Assembly: GCA_958295665.1 (NCBI GenBank)
Contig: OY282560.1
Coordinates: 186,977,561 to 187,041,560, forward strand
Direction of reading: 5' to 3'
Source: Tipula vernalis
Lineage: Eukaryota > Arthropoda > Insecta > Diptera > Tipulidae
Length of the DNA stretch: 64,000 bases
The position numbers were made by a program, and so were the translations under genes. The first letter of the stretch is position 1. Every line of letters begins with the position of its first letter. Under the pieces are notes generated by a model. The model did no database searches, was not told the origin of the DNA, and worked only from the letters and a program-made list of their open reading frames with translations. This document shows positions 31,401 through 40,894 of the stretch, one piece after another.

Positions 31401-34400
31401 TAGCGGCTTTTCAATTCCATTCGATAAATTTCTCGCTTGTGATCACTGCCGTACTTCCTATCCAGCGCCTTCATAATTTCGAGATAACTGTTGCGATCTT
31501 TTTCCGGAATTGTTTGTAAGGCCTCCGCAGCTTCACCTTTAAGGGCCACTATTAACGCTGCGACAAGATGTTCATCATTCCAACGGTTTTGATTAGCTGC
31601 CGTTTCAAATTGAAATTTGAAAATGCCGAAAGATGTTGTACCGTCGAAGTTTGGTGGTTTTAACTTAACTGATTGAACGATCTGTACCACTTGCGTCGTT
31701 GTTCCACTTGCCTTGACATCAGTTAGCTCTTTCTCGAGACGTTGACATTTTTCCACAACTTGTTGAATCTCCGTTTGCAATTTCTCTTCAACATGTTGAA
31801 CCTTCGTTTCTAATTTTTCGTCAACCTTTTGAATCTCCATTTGTAGCTTCTCTACTTCGCCGTGTATGTTAGTAGATAATTCGAGAAGTTTCTCGTCCAT
31901 TCTCTTTTGCCCATCTGCAATTTCCTGGATTGGTTGTTCAATTTTCTCTATTTGTTGTTCCATTTTTAGGTTTGACTGCTCTCCTTGTTGCACCATTTGA
32001 TTTTTAATTTCTCCTAGCTGTCGTTCGTTTTGTTGTTTCATTAGACTCATCTGTCCCGTCATCTGGTTCATAGCAGCTATTAACTGCGACAAATCGAAAC
32101 TTCCAGGATGTTCTTGTGTCTTTTCGACCAACGGTTGTTTATCTTCTGCTTTCTCTACAGTTGCCGCATCCGTTACTTCTACGCCAAAATCATAATGGTC
32201 AGCGTTCAGCCCTTCGTTCTGCATGGCCTCACGTAGTCGCGCTTGTAAAGCTGCTTTAGCACCATCAGTGGCCAAACCCCGTTTCTCAAGTTCCCTCTTT
32301 AATTCTGGAACTTTTAATTCGTTGAAAATCATTTTCTTTATCTTTTTATTCACAATCCCACCGCTGTCACCAAATTGTTACGTTTTTGCCTTGTCAAATA
32401 AGGTTCGTATCACTGGATTGTGAATAATACAAACTCAATTTAATTTATCACCAACAAATTTGTTTATTTCACAAAATTTATTACAACACAGTTTATCAAT
32501 CAAAATTCACAAAATCACTTTATATAAATTATTCTCAAGTTTTACTAATCACTTTTACTTTTTATTTCCACAAAAACACTTTTTAAATCACTTTTTAATT
32601 CCTTTTTAATCTTTATACTATCGCTTTCCAAATATTACTGATAATCTTACAAGTTTACTCTATCGCGTTCCAAATACTAATAATCCAATTCGATCTTGTT
32701 CGCCTTTTTATATACACAAACCAAGCTTCTCGAAAGTTCACGACTTTTCCAGTTGGAATAGCGTAGAAACATTACGTAACAATTTTTATCATGGAAAATT
32801 CCATTTAGTACAGTAAACATTGAGCTATTAGTTTTACTTATTCTATTACACACTAGGTGTCACCGTCACAGTATCATGGAAAATTCCATTTAGAACAGTT
32901 TAACATTGAGCTATTAATTTTAACTTATTCTATTACACACTAGGTGTCACCGTCACAATATTGTTATTCGAACTCGGCGCTACAAGTACCAAAAGAATTA
33001 GCAGAGCAGAAACAGAACAATGATGTTGTTGAAAATAACACTGTGCTACCAAAGCGTATCGCAATAAGAACAAGATATTTTGGTAGGGCAAATTGTCCTA
33101 TCACTAACTTGAATATATCTGGCGACTTTAAAGTTAAAAATAATATACAGCAAGTATGTAGCACGATGGACAGGCAGGTTGTTAAGATGTTTGGAAAGTT
33201 ATTTTAGCAACCTTTTCAAGAATAGCTATCGAAGAGACTATCATGGTAGTTTTCAATAACAATAGGATGATGGACGTTTAAGGAAATTGCATGTACTAGC
33301 CCATGGAAGGTTAACAAACTTGAAAATATATAGCGCTGAACCCTCACGAGGTGATCAGAACTTCGGTTTAGAAGAGCGACTGAACCAACCCCAATTAAAC
33401 CCCAACTCAATAACCAACTCGGTTCCAAAATCAACCCTTAACACAACCCCAAATTCAACACCCAACTCAATCCACAAATTAACAGGGTCCGAAAAATACA
33501 TGCGTACATGAACTCAACTAAGCTAACTTTCAATTCAACCCTGAACCCGTTTCAAATAAATTTCCAACTGAACACCTCACTCGAACCCAACTCAACCCCA
33601 ACCCAACATTCAACTGAACCCCCCACTTAACCACAGCTCAATCTCCAACTCAATCCAAACTGAACCCTCAACTCGACCCCAAAACTGCACGCATACAAGA
33701 AGTCAACTCAAAACCACTCCAGCTTGCTTCTAACTTAACCCTCAATACAACCTCAAATAAGCCCCCGACTCGACCCCAACTTAGCCCTTAAGTCAACCTC
33801 AAATTCAGCACTCAAATCAACAATATCCGAAAAACTAAATGCGTACAAGAACTCAATTCAAATCAACCCAAGCTAGCGCTAACACTCTATTGAACCCCAA
33901 AAAAAAAAAAATACCCAATAGAACTGTTCACTCAACTCTAACTAGCATATGAAAGAAGAACTAACATTATTTATTGATTTTTTACATGGTTATTTCTTGA
34001 AAAATTTTGATGTTTTTATTTTAATCCAAAGTACAAAGTCTACGATTAATAATAGAATAGAATATCTGCTAAGTGAGTTCTCGAGCCCCCTTACAGGCGA
34101 CAACTTCTCTTTTTAGGAAAGTTTCCATCACGTTTGCACGAATTTATCCTGACCAAAGTTCCACAGAAAAAGGTCTAAAGATTTTAAAACTGGACATCTA
34201 TAAAGCGCTGATAAGCAGTTATCACTTTTGGTTGTTAGTCTTGAACAATGAAAGGACAAAACAACAAGACAATTGACATGATAAAATCATCAATGCTAAG
34301 ATGGCTTGTGCACGTTCTTCGTTCGCAAAATCGGACCACGGATGGTGTTGAAACGGACCTTCACTAGGTTACCGTCTCTGGCGTTCTCTTTCAGTGGACC

Positions 34401-37184
34401 GAACTATTTGGAGGAATATCGTTGACGCGGCCAAATCCCTTCATCGGATGTAACGCCAGTGAAATCCGCTCCATCTTGCATGAAATAAATAATCAGTTAG
34501 CATTGTTCGAATCACAATCCATTCACTGCCGGTGGTACTAGCTTCATTTTTAAAAATATACGGTGCAATTACGCCGCCATAAAAAAAAACTGCACCAAAC
34601 TTTCTGATGGATCTGTCTTTTGACAATTTTTCTTGGGCTTTCAGAACCCCAGATGCAACAGTTTTGTTTGTTTACGTAGCCAGAGAGGTAAAAGTTAGCT
34701 AGGCCAGAACGAAATACCTATAACTCTTGTGATCAGATTGGCATCGACAAACCAAACGACCACTACCTTTACATTTATTTTGTTGATTAAATTAAAAATT
34801 CTATTACGAGAAGGAGCTTCATTATGACCAAAACTTTACTAGCTTTACGAACTTAATGTGTTGATGAAGCATCTAGCGATTTATTTTGTCAAGGTTTGCT
34901 AGTTGTTACATTGACGTTTGAAATAGCAGCAGCAAGTTCAAAATGTCAGTCCTATATAAAAAATTAGTCAACGTCGATCGAAAACCACGTAGTAATACCA
35001 CGTATACCCAATTATTTTGATGTACAGGTTCCAAACACTTTTAAATTCTCCGAAAAAGCTACATGAGAACGTTGGGGCAACCCAGCTCTTAAACAATACA
35101 GATGTAACACGCACACATAAAAGGATCAAACCTTTTGAGCTGGTGTAATTGTTACGTTGTGTTGATTTATCTGACATTGTGGAATACCAACGGGAAGAAG
35201 CCAAGGATAGGTTGCTTGCGTGCAACAAAACGATAAGTTCTACTTATCATGTCATTGGAAGATTGCACCTTTAAAATCTGCGCAAGTTGCCCTATCATCC
35301 TATCTAACCAGTTATTTTGTTCAGGTCCTCCTGCACTTTTTTGAATTTTTAAGAAAATCTTTTGCACAGGGTTCCTTAATAATTTCAAACTTCAAAACCT
35401 TCTCCCGATGACTTATCGTTTTCTTGCTTGCAATGAGCGCAGGTCAGAATTAAATTGTTGTTTAGTCTAGGATTGTAAAATAAATAATAAACAAAATTTA
35501 TTTAAAACAAAAAACCACAAAAAGAGTCCCTAGATCATTGGTAAGTGCTTTTTCAATGTATAGACAATGTAACGGGCAAACGATTGATTTTTATGGTGTG
35601 AAGTTTAACTCGTCGAGCAAAATTTTTCACTTTTTACAAATCTCGATTTTTGTCAGATTTACTTCTCGTTACTAACACCCAACAACTGGCATTTTGAGTG
35701 ATATTTTAAGTTTTCATTCGACTTCAATTTATTAAAGCATTATAAACTCAAATAAAATATTTTATCGGTTAAGTTTATGAAAAATATTCATAGATCTCAA
35801 ACACGTAACTAGGCTATCCTATTCATAAGGCGTTTTTTTTAAACAATAGAGCAACCAATCAGCAACCATTCCAAACAGTTATATCTCTTGAGGGTGTAAC
35901 GGCTTTTCGTGGAGTTCCCTGGCGTTTTCTGTACTCCAATATCTTTGATTTTGTTTATTGTGATCTGTAAGGTAGAAGTATGCTTCATCACTCAACTAGA
36001 TATCCATCGAAGATGATTCACTTTAGCTCTTTCTGTAAAGCTCTTCAACTTTTTGGATTTTGTATGGAGGATTCTTTAAATTGCGAATCGAAAGTTTTCG
36101 AATAGATATCCTTGGATTATCTTCAATAAGAGAAACTATTCGCTCTTGATTTTAGGGAATATTTATTGATGTAGGTCGACCTCGATGTTGATTTTTAACT
36201 GTCTCAAATATTGTGAGTTTTTAAATGAACCAACGACGATACTTGTTGAGACTTCAGTTGACTTTCCTTCACTCATAAATTCTTTTTTGATGAAGATTTT
36301 TTGTTGGTTTAAATATCTCATTTTCTAATGTTGTTCATTTAATTTGATGAAAATATAGTACTGATTTAAGCAAAACCATCTCTGATAAATAAAAAACATA
36401 AATAACAAAATTAAAAATGAATCGCGTTTTGAATAGGAAACCCTCCGTATGTATAAGTGTTTTAAATAACTATTTATATAACGGTTGGTTGATCAAAGAG
36501 GGGTAAAAAACGAATATAAAACCACATTAGACAAAGTACCTGATTGAGTTTAACTGACTAGGCATTTTCTCTAAGAAATGGGAGATTAACATACTACGAC
36601 TACATCGCATTATGTCGTGGGTATTACCCCAATGTATTTACACATTTTCTGCGGAATTTATGCATAATAATAGTGCAAAATGGCATACAAGTTTTTATAA
36701 CACAGGACCATCCCCTCGGTAGCTAGGAAAGGGCGAATACCAACGCACTAATTAGCGTCACTTTTTCTAATCCATATGGAAGTTACAATTACAATACATT
36801 ATAAAGCAATTTACTCAAAATTACATGTTATGTAACACTTGTCTGTTGAACTTAACAATCAAAATTTAATTTGTTACATTATCGAATCATGAGTTGATTG
36901 ATGCTCTCAATATAACAATAATTATAATATGTATGTGTATGTATACAATATTTTGATTTCCGTTTGATTATCTCGTTTGTTATTTTGTGGTCTGCCAGTT
37001 GAATCGAATAACATTTATTTTAACGGAAATGTATATATGTATACTTACGTCAAACCGGATATAGCATTAAGCAGACTACTTTTGCCGGCCCCTGATGGTC
37101 CCATAATTCCTGATAGTTGTCCATTTTTAAATATTCCATTCACTCCTTTTAAGATATCACGCAATTTTGTTTCTTCGAATGAAA
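19455..37184 (-). CDS. ABCG-family half-transporter (White/ABCG1-like); five 3' exons, N-terminus not found
   Basis: ABCG half-transporters dimerise in membranes and move sterols, lipids or pigment precursors using ATP. Exons on the minus strand: 37049-37184, 22735-22874, 21790-22659, 20016-20116 and 19455-19952. Junctions are GT/AG and phases agree, giving 580 residues. Order seen: Walker [16 protein letters not shown]-loop region [20 protein letters not shown]; signature [16 protein letters not shown]; Walker [15 protein letters not shown]-loop [10 protein letters not shown]; then the linker and six-helix ABC2 region with [20 protein letters not shown] and the extracellular loop [14 protein letters not shown], ending LRKRFYR. 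The nucleotide-binding domain precedes the membrane domain, as in ABCG. The first exon(s) with the Met lie upstream of 37184 and were not identified. Introns of 14.2 kb and 1.7 kb contain retroelements; all catalytic motifs are intact. The exact ABCG ortholog cannot be told. Confidence 0.92.
20690..21765 (+). pseudogene. Decayed RTE-like LINE in an ABCG intron
   Basis: Pieces in several frames follow the order of an RTE/BovB-type pol: [10 protein letters not shown] of the endonuclease; [13 protein letters not shown] and [20 protein letters not shown] of the reverse transcriptase; [11 protein letters not shown]; a YADD-like remnant (TACGCTGATGATCC); FKYLG; then sequence like MKPVITYGCETWTL and LGPIKDGTN. 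Stops and shifts are frequent. It lies antisense to the ABCG gene between its third-last and second-last exons. Confidence 0.8.
22875..23892. other. Intron sequence, no feature recognised
   Basis: Start of the long ABCG intron: AT-rich, without an ORF or repeat that I can identify. It ends at the ATAT target duplication of the LTR composite. Confidence 0.45.
23893..24336 (-). repeat. LTR, type A (3' LTR of the long element)
   Basis: 444 bp with TG...CA ends. It differs from type B by lacking the block with ATCTTACAAGTTTACTCTAT and by AGAACAGTTTAACATTGAGC in place of AGTACAGTAAACATTGAGC. Read on the minus strand, it carries TATATAAAAAGGCGAA as a promoter TATA box and AATAAATAAATTCG as a poly(A) signal. 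The purine-rich tract GGTGGGGGGTAG abuts its start at 24337. Confidence 0.9.
24337..29455 (-). pseudogene. Long Ty3/mdg-type element: gag-pol with disabling lesions
   Basis: Read on the minus strand: SAP-like motif ([20 protein letters not shown]) and coiled coil from 29412; Gag; one zinc knuckle [14 protein letters not shown]; protease [10 protein letters not shown]; reverse transcriptase with [12 protein letters not shown] and [12 protein letters not shown]; RNase [15 protein letters not shown]; integrase with the HHCC module ([18 protein letters not shown]), [12 protein letters not shown] and [11 protein letters not shown]; then an integrase C-terminal part ending GPVRDEQA. The single long frame of its relatives is broken: gag is split near 28960-28990, gag and protease are in different frames near 27900, RT has a deletion and shift between CNAPA and RYLDDI (about 26570), and the integrase shifts near 25130 and 24850. 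It cannot make a complete polyprotein. The primer-binding site next to the LTR at 29455 reads TGGTGACAGCGGTGGGATT on the minus strand. Confidence 0.92.
29456..29951 (-). repeat. Hybrid LTR (type A left part, type B right part)
   Basis: 496 bp. The first 200-odd bases follow the type-A LTR at 23893 (TCAATCAAGG, AATACAAAATTAATTT), not type B at 32376 (TCAAATAAGG, ATCACCAACAAATTTG). From about 29720 on it follows type B (GATAATCTTACAAGTTTAC, AGTACAGTAAAC). It serves as the 5' LTR of the long element and the 3' LTR of the short one. Confidence 0.85.
29963..32332 (-). CDS. Gag-protease-integrase-tail polyprotein of a short Ty3-type element (copy B)
   Basis: One open frame, 789 residues from the first ATG; the frame is open seven codons further to a GTG. 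Order: SAP-like motif, coiled coil rich in Gln and Glu, Gag core ([20 protein letters not shown]), two zinc knuckles, protease with [12 protein letters not shown] and ILGTDFM, then directly the end of integrase ([32 protein letters not shown]). RT, RNase H and the integrase core are absent. The first knuckle reads [14 protein letters not shown]: its zinc-binding His is Leu, unlike copies C and D, so this copy may package RNA poorly. It needs RT and integrase from another element to move. Confidence 0.9.
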   Translation of the reverse strand: MIFNELKVPELKRELEKRGLATDGAKAALQARLREAMQNEGLNADHYDFGVEVTDAATVEKAEDKQPLVEKTQEHPGSFDLSQLIAAMNQMTGQMSLMKQQNERQLGEIKNQMVQQGEQSNLKMEQQIEKIEQPIQEIADGQKRMDEKLLELSTNIHGEVEKLQMEIQKVDEKLETKVQHVEEKLQTEIQQVVEKCQRLEKELTDVKASGTTTQVVQIVQSVKLKPPNFDGTTSFGIFKFQFETAANQNRWNDEHLVAALIVALKGEAAEALQTIPEKDRNSYLEIMKALDRKYGSDHKREIYRMELKSRYQKGGESLQEFSSAIERLVHLAHTSTSADYMERLKIDAFIDGIRDPETRKAVMLSPKSTFAETVASALTIEAVQNFTRPSVFRRQMNSDKNGSMERMVPTVGRGRLRCWKCDKLGLISMDCRKVIHGERRSPPFIRANTERPGQRSRGSERRCWVCNRIGHISRDCLEAGGKRHGLPSSVERALRGERESDERMATVGKVERLEVSLKEPKLASPSGCPITFTPVTSEARGGSSVTVRGGVEGRRCIITLDTGATHTIVRKDLIAGAVQLVDGLKLRMANGESAMIKGKKIVSIRIGETLFPHEVLVADIVDEVILGTDFMRMNGFVLDFGRGILSSDNIELKLKFNGTDATVRRVTISHYEELPSKSETIVEETKEHQVKQTLDKKGRVVRGRVRVSGDWMRTRCAIRANGQGLHEGQLVWLHNSQQKKGDLSAKVQPLWTAPYRTRKGQGGKPMAVHLERLALYRGGNFGPVRDEQA
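32376..32870 (-). repeat. LTR, type B (5' LTR of short copy B)
   Basis: 495 bp, TGTTACG...GTCACA. It carries the block ATCTTACAAGTTTACTCTAT that is absent from type A. It is directly followed at 32871 by GTATCATGGAAAATTCC, the point inside a type-A LTR where insertion seems to have occurred. Confidence 0.9.
32871..32957 (-). repeat. Remnant of a type-A LTR end
   Basis: 87 bp matching 24250-24336 of the type-A LTR by eye, including AGAACAGTTTAACATTGAGC. It is the outer part of the long element's original 5' LTR and is followed by the ATAT duplication. Confidence 0.88.
32962..33394. other. Intron sequence with unrecognised short frames
   Basis: Less AT-rich than its surroundings, with an open frame up to 33207 (parts: [35 protein letters not shown]). 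I do not recognise it. It could be a piece of an older transposon into which the LTR element jumped. Confidence 0.35.
33395..33940. repeat. Degenerate C-rich tandem array (CAACTCAACCCCAA-like)
   Basis: About 545 bp built of variants of AACTCAACCCCAA / AACTGAACCC, with almost no G on the plus strand. A higher-order period of roughly 170 bp is suggested by recurring ATGCGTACA(T/A)GAACTCAA blocks near 33500 and 33840, with a variant, GCACGCATACAAGAAGTCAA, near 33687. It lies in the long ABCG intron. Confidence 0.7.
34130..34450 (+). pseudogene. C-terminal scrap of an RTE-like LINE
   Basis: One frame has [19 protein letters not shown], another [19 protein letters not shown], another [20 protein letters not shown]. 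This is the order found after the RT of RTE-type LINEs (YKTLI-PVITYG, RLRWLGHV, then DR--WR--V--AK). Frames change twice, so it is dead. Confidence 0.65.
34441..34660 (-). pseudogene. Tc1/mariner-type transposase fragment
   Basis: The minus strand has [20 protein letters not shown] then [10 protein letters not shown], matching the GG-IGP-FFEN-A...YR-ML--FLFP segment between the first and second catalytic Asp of insect Tc1/mariner transposases. A shifted frame continues FMQDGADF, the QQDGA motif before the second Asp. It is frameshifted and truncated. Confidence 0.7.
34661..35814. other. Unresolved relic sequence
   Basis: Mixed composition with short minus-strand frames between 34968 and 35388 (for example [20 protein letters not shown]). 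They look like transposon remains, but I cannot name the family. No host exon is recognisable. Confidence 0.35.
35815..36335 (-). pseudogene. Second Tc1/mariner-type transposase relic
   Basis: Minus-strand pieces spell [20 protein letters not shown], the first catalytic Asp block, followed by [16 protein letters not shown], the EKPLHP--VTVWCG motif. An upstream frame ([11 protein letters not shown]) is more decayed. Frameshifts are frequent. It is distinct from the fragment at 34441-34660, since the two overlap in the protein. Confidence 0.72.
36336..37048. other. ABCG intron sequence, nothing recognised
   Basis: AT-rich, no motif, leading up to the Walker A exon of the ABCG gene. Confidence 0.45.
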
Positions 37185-37815
37185 CTGAAAAAGAATAAAA
37201 GAAACTTAATTATAGCAACATAAATATGAAGGTAATATAACATTCAACTTTACAACAATAAATATTTAATTTTATATGTAAATTACATATCTGCAAATCC
37301 TCGCCCTTTATTCACTTTCAAGGATTTTCCTCTTACAATTTAATGTCAAAGACCCATTAAATAGCCGTTGTATCAATTAAGTGGATATACCTTTTCAAGA
37401 TCAACGAGCTACATAAACGAGGGTACTTGTATTTATTTAATACGTAATATTATATCGTCTGATCAACAAGTAATAAACATGTAGTTTTTTTATTGAGTTG
37501 CTGATTGTTTCATTTTTATAAACAAGAATAGCTGGAATTTTAGTTTCTATATACACAATAACAGTTTATTTATTTTTATCTATTGGGCAGCAAACAGGTA
37601 AAACCCAATAACATATGCTGCCTCATTAAGATTGTAATATGTATGTAGATTATTAAAAATTTTATTCTTATTTCTAACAAGAAGAAAAAAAACAACAACA
37701 AATTAATTATAAGCAAATTTAACAATATTAACATTATAACGTAGTTCTGAAGATGCCTCACAATAATTAGCTATCGGTACTGTTTCACAGCGTAGCATAA
37801 CAACTTGTTCTAAAC

Positions 37816-38220
37816 TCAAGTCGTGAAAGTAATGATTAGACACAAGCCGATTAAGACATGATGATAAACCAATATTTGTGCTGAAAGCCGATGGTGAAAC
37901 AACTGCTGGTGTCGTGTACGGTTAGCCGAAACAAAAAAACTGATTTTAGTTAGCAAGCTAAAGCCTAATAAATTGTTGACTATTTTAAAAAGAAAGTATT
38001 CATCAATAAAAGTTCTTCTATCCTCCAGTGAAATCAGGCTGAACTTTTGTCTGCGTCGATCGTATGCCGTGTAACCAGTGGAGGGGGTAAACTTAAAGCA
38101 GACAAATCTTGCGAATGTTCTTTGAACGCTTTCAATCCTGGAGGTGTAATCGTCATACAACGGATTCCAGAACTGAGATAAATATTCAAGGTTAGTTTTA
38201 ATAAGGCTAGAGTAAAATCA
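37816..38220 (-). pseudogene. C-terminal piece of a Jockey/CR1-like LINE ORF2
   Basis: The minus-strand frame contains YTSRIESVQRTFARFVCFK and SLISLEDRRTFIDEYFLFKI, the helical region after the reverse transcriptase in Jockey/CR1-type LINEs (IE-IQR-F-R, then L--LE-RR----FLFKI). It is about 110 residues, with nothing of the catalytic part attached. Its upstream ABCG context suggests 5' intron or intergenic DNA. Confidence 0.7.
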
Positions 38221-39234
38221 GGGGCGGATTAATTAAAATCCGAGCTCTAGGCGAGGTTTTGTTTCAGGGGTCCTCAAAATAATAGGAAAACCTGGCCGTA
38301 ACAAACCGTCAAAACGAGGTTTTCCTTTGTTGCCCACGCCCAGAACGTCTGATGTCTTCCATGCCCAAACTGTGCTTTTGGTGAAAGGTGAAATCAATTG
38401 ATTTTAAATATTAGATTTTCGATTGAATACAAACAAGAACAACAGATTTGTTTTCCCTATATTAAACTGAAAAAACTTCTGTTATAGAACATAATGGTTT
38501 CAAAGAACAGTTTTGCGAAAAAAAAAACAATTTAAAAAGCCCCAAAAACCAAAAAATCCCGAAAAAAGTTATGTTAATTCGTTTAATACCTTATATAGGA
38601 TGGGATCTGCTGCCTCAAACCCCAACATTCTTAAAAATTAAAACATTTTTCAAAAATTTGTGTTTTTTTAAATTATTCACATACTGTAATAGAGAATTTC
38701 CCAAAGCATTTTGTTTTCGTAATGTAGTTAATGCAAATTCAATGGAGTCTTATTTTTTAATGAGGTAATTTATTTTGAATTTTGGGGGAATTTTTTTTTG
38801 GAATTTTTATTTTCGAGAATAGGGTTTCCCTTGACTTCGACCCCTTTCGGGTCACGGTGTATATGCTTACAATTCACTTCAACTCATAAAACATTACCAA
38901 TATTAATTAGTTGATTCAATAAATTTTAATAACAAAATTTAATCAAAAATATCATAAAATGAATTATAAATTTTTGCTTCTCTTACACGTGGTGGGTGGC
39001 CACAAAATTAGAAACAATGGCATCCAGCTAAGTGAGGCAATACTAACAAACATGCAGATCTCACACATTTTACATGGTAAAAATCAATTTTTATGTTAGA
39101 CCTCAAAGCATCCAGTGCTCCTCAATGACAAACTAGAATACTAAATAGCATTTCAAATTGTAAGTAGAAAAGCAAACCGGACAGTAGATGAAAATCCTAA
39201 GCACCTTTAATGGTTCCGAGTACATTAATAAATG
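38221..39234. other. No gene recognised; one small hairpin
   Basis: AT-rich. At 38284-38326 AGGAAAACCT and AGGTTTTCCT form a 10-bp inverted repeat. A CAGGGGCGGATTAATTAAAA stretch at about 38219 resembles an hAT-type terminus, but no partner end was found. Confidence 0.4.
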
Positions 39235-40830
39235 TATGCTTACTTTTATGCAAAATTAAGAACAACTCCTGAACAAAATGGAACGGCAGAACAAATGAAT
39301 CGTACTCTCGTGCGGAAAGCTCGCCAAATGTTGTATGATTTAAAGCTACAAAAAAAAATCTAGTCGGACTACACCTGTTTTACCGACGAAAGGTCTTGAC
39401 AAGACACCAGAAGAAATTTGAACTGGATTAAAACTATGTGACATATCATAGCAAAAGCTATGTGACATACCGAAACAAAACTGCTTTTTTGGTGGCTTCT
39501 TTGAGAATTCGAAAGCTTACCAATTATTCAGTAAACAAAATGGTGGCATAATAAAGAGACGCGATGAAATTTTCATTGAATTGTTTGTATCATGAATAGG
39601 AAATCATCAGGAAAGCCTCTTTATGAGAATTTTAACGAAGTGGGGGGAAACACCGAGATTCTTAGAAGATGTTTTATCTAGTAGATTGTGTTCCAATGAC
39701 GAATTATGTTCTAAAATGGTAGAAAACAATGTAAAAGAGATAGAAGGAAGTATATAAGTGCCTCAGAAAACAGTCAGCAAAGGGGAAGGGTTACGAACTT
39801 ACAATGCCAAAGTATCTGAATGCCCTTTAACATATGAAGAGACTATGAGCAGTCCTGAATGCGATTTGTGGAATCAAAATGAATCTGGACTTTAGTGAAT
39901 ATTCCGCCGGATAGGAAAGCAATCCAATTCATGATGTGGTGACCCACATGGATGACCCACAAAACCAAATGCGATGGTAAAGGAGATATCAATCGTTATA
40001 AAGCCCGTTATTAACGGTTATCAACGAAAAGAACTATGAAGAGGCAAATTCACAAGTGGTTCGCAACGCGCCCATCTGATACTTAATTGCATTTGCAGTT
40101 AAGTTTGACCTAGAAACAAATGGATGCAGTTGCGGCGCTCTTGCATGGTGAATTAAGGAAAGAAATACTTATGTGGCAATCGAAAGATTTTGGAATTATA
40201 ACCAATCTTTCAAAGTTTGTTTTCTTAAGAAGGCATTGTACGGCTTAAAACAGGCTAGTCATACTTGGAATTGCTAATTGGATAGTGTTTTTAAAGATTT
40301 TGGCATGAAGTCTTCTTAGTGGACCTCTGCATCTATCACAAAATTCAGAATGCGCATAATTTATTATTATTGTAATTCGGATGTAATTGGTTATCCTGCA
40401 TCGACATAGACTATCGACGTTCCGTTGCTGGCTACATTTTTAAGCTTCAGGGAAGAACTATTTTTTCGAATAGCAAAAGGTAGCCAACGGTTACTCTTTC
40501 CACAACGGAGTCATAGTACATACTTGGCACTCTCAGCCGCAACTTAAGAAGCTTTATTTGAGCAAAATTTTGAAATCGATTTAAAGTTGAAATAAACTCT
40601 AGATGTTTCTACTATTTGTTGCGACAATAGGAGCGCTATGAGTTTAGCATCAACTGATGCATACCAAGCTAGGACAAACCATATCGTTATTCGACATGAC
40701 TTTACAAATTAGTGGATTGAAGAAAGAGAGATTCAGTTGACAACAGTTGGCGCTGATCAGATGATTGCAGATGGGTGAACTAAGCCTCTCTTCAGCAATA
40801 AACATTTATTATGTTTACATGGAATGTTGC
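39235..40830 (+). pseudogene. Decayed Ty1/copia pol
   Basis: Fragments in order: integrase RTTPEQNGTAEQMNRTLVRK; reverse transcriptase KTKCDGKGDINRYKAR and KKALYGLKQASHTWN; RNase H with LSTTESEY-like sequence, then EALFEQNFEIDLK, then AMSLASTDAYQARTNHIVIR and the terminal ADG-TKPL. These are standard copia blocks in the standard order. Stops and shifts occur every few dozen codons and no LTR is recognisable. Confidence 0.82.
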
Positions 40831-40894
40831 TGGTGCAATAGAAGTTACTAGAACTACCGACGTTAAATATATACCTAGTTTTACCACACCCGTC

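Larger units (their letters stand above)
23893..32957 (-). mobile_element. Composite of two nested Ty3/mdg-type LTR retrotransposons
   Basis: The composite begins TGTTACG, ends GTCACA and is flanked on both sides by ATAT (23889-23892 and 32958-32961), a 4-bp target duplication. Left to right on the plus strand: LTR of type A (23893-24336); interior of a long element (24337-29455); a hybrid LTR (29456-29951); interior of a short element (29952-32375); LTR of type B (32376-32870); and the last 87 bp of a type-A LTR (32871-32957). The simplest history is a short element inserted into the long element's 5' LTR, followed by recombination between homologous LTR parts. It sits antisense to no coding sequence: both it and the host ABCG gene run on the minus strand. 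Confidence 0.9.

Noticed and set aside
33395..33940. Telomeric repeat
   Set aside because: The array has no TTAGG/CCTAA units and is interstitial, so telomere identity is not supported.
38219..38420. hAT-type terminus (CAGGGGCGGATTAATT)
   Set aside because: No matching inverted end or transposase was found nearby.
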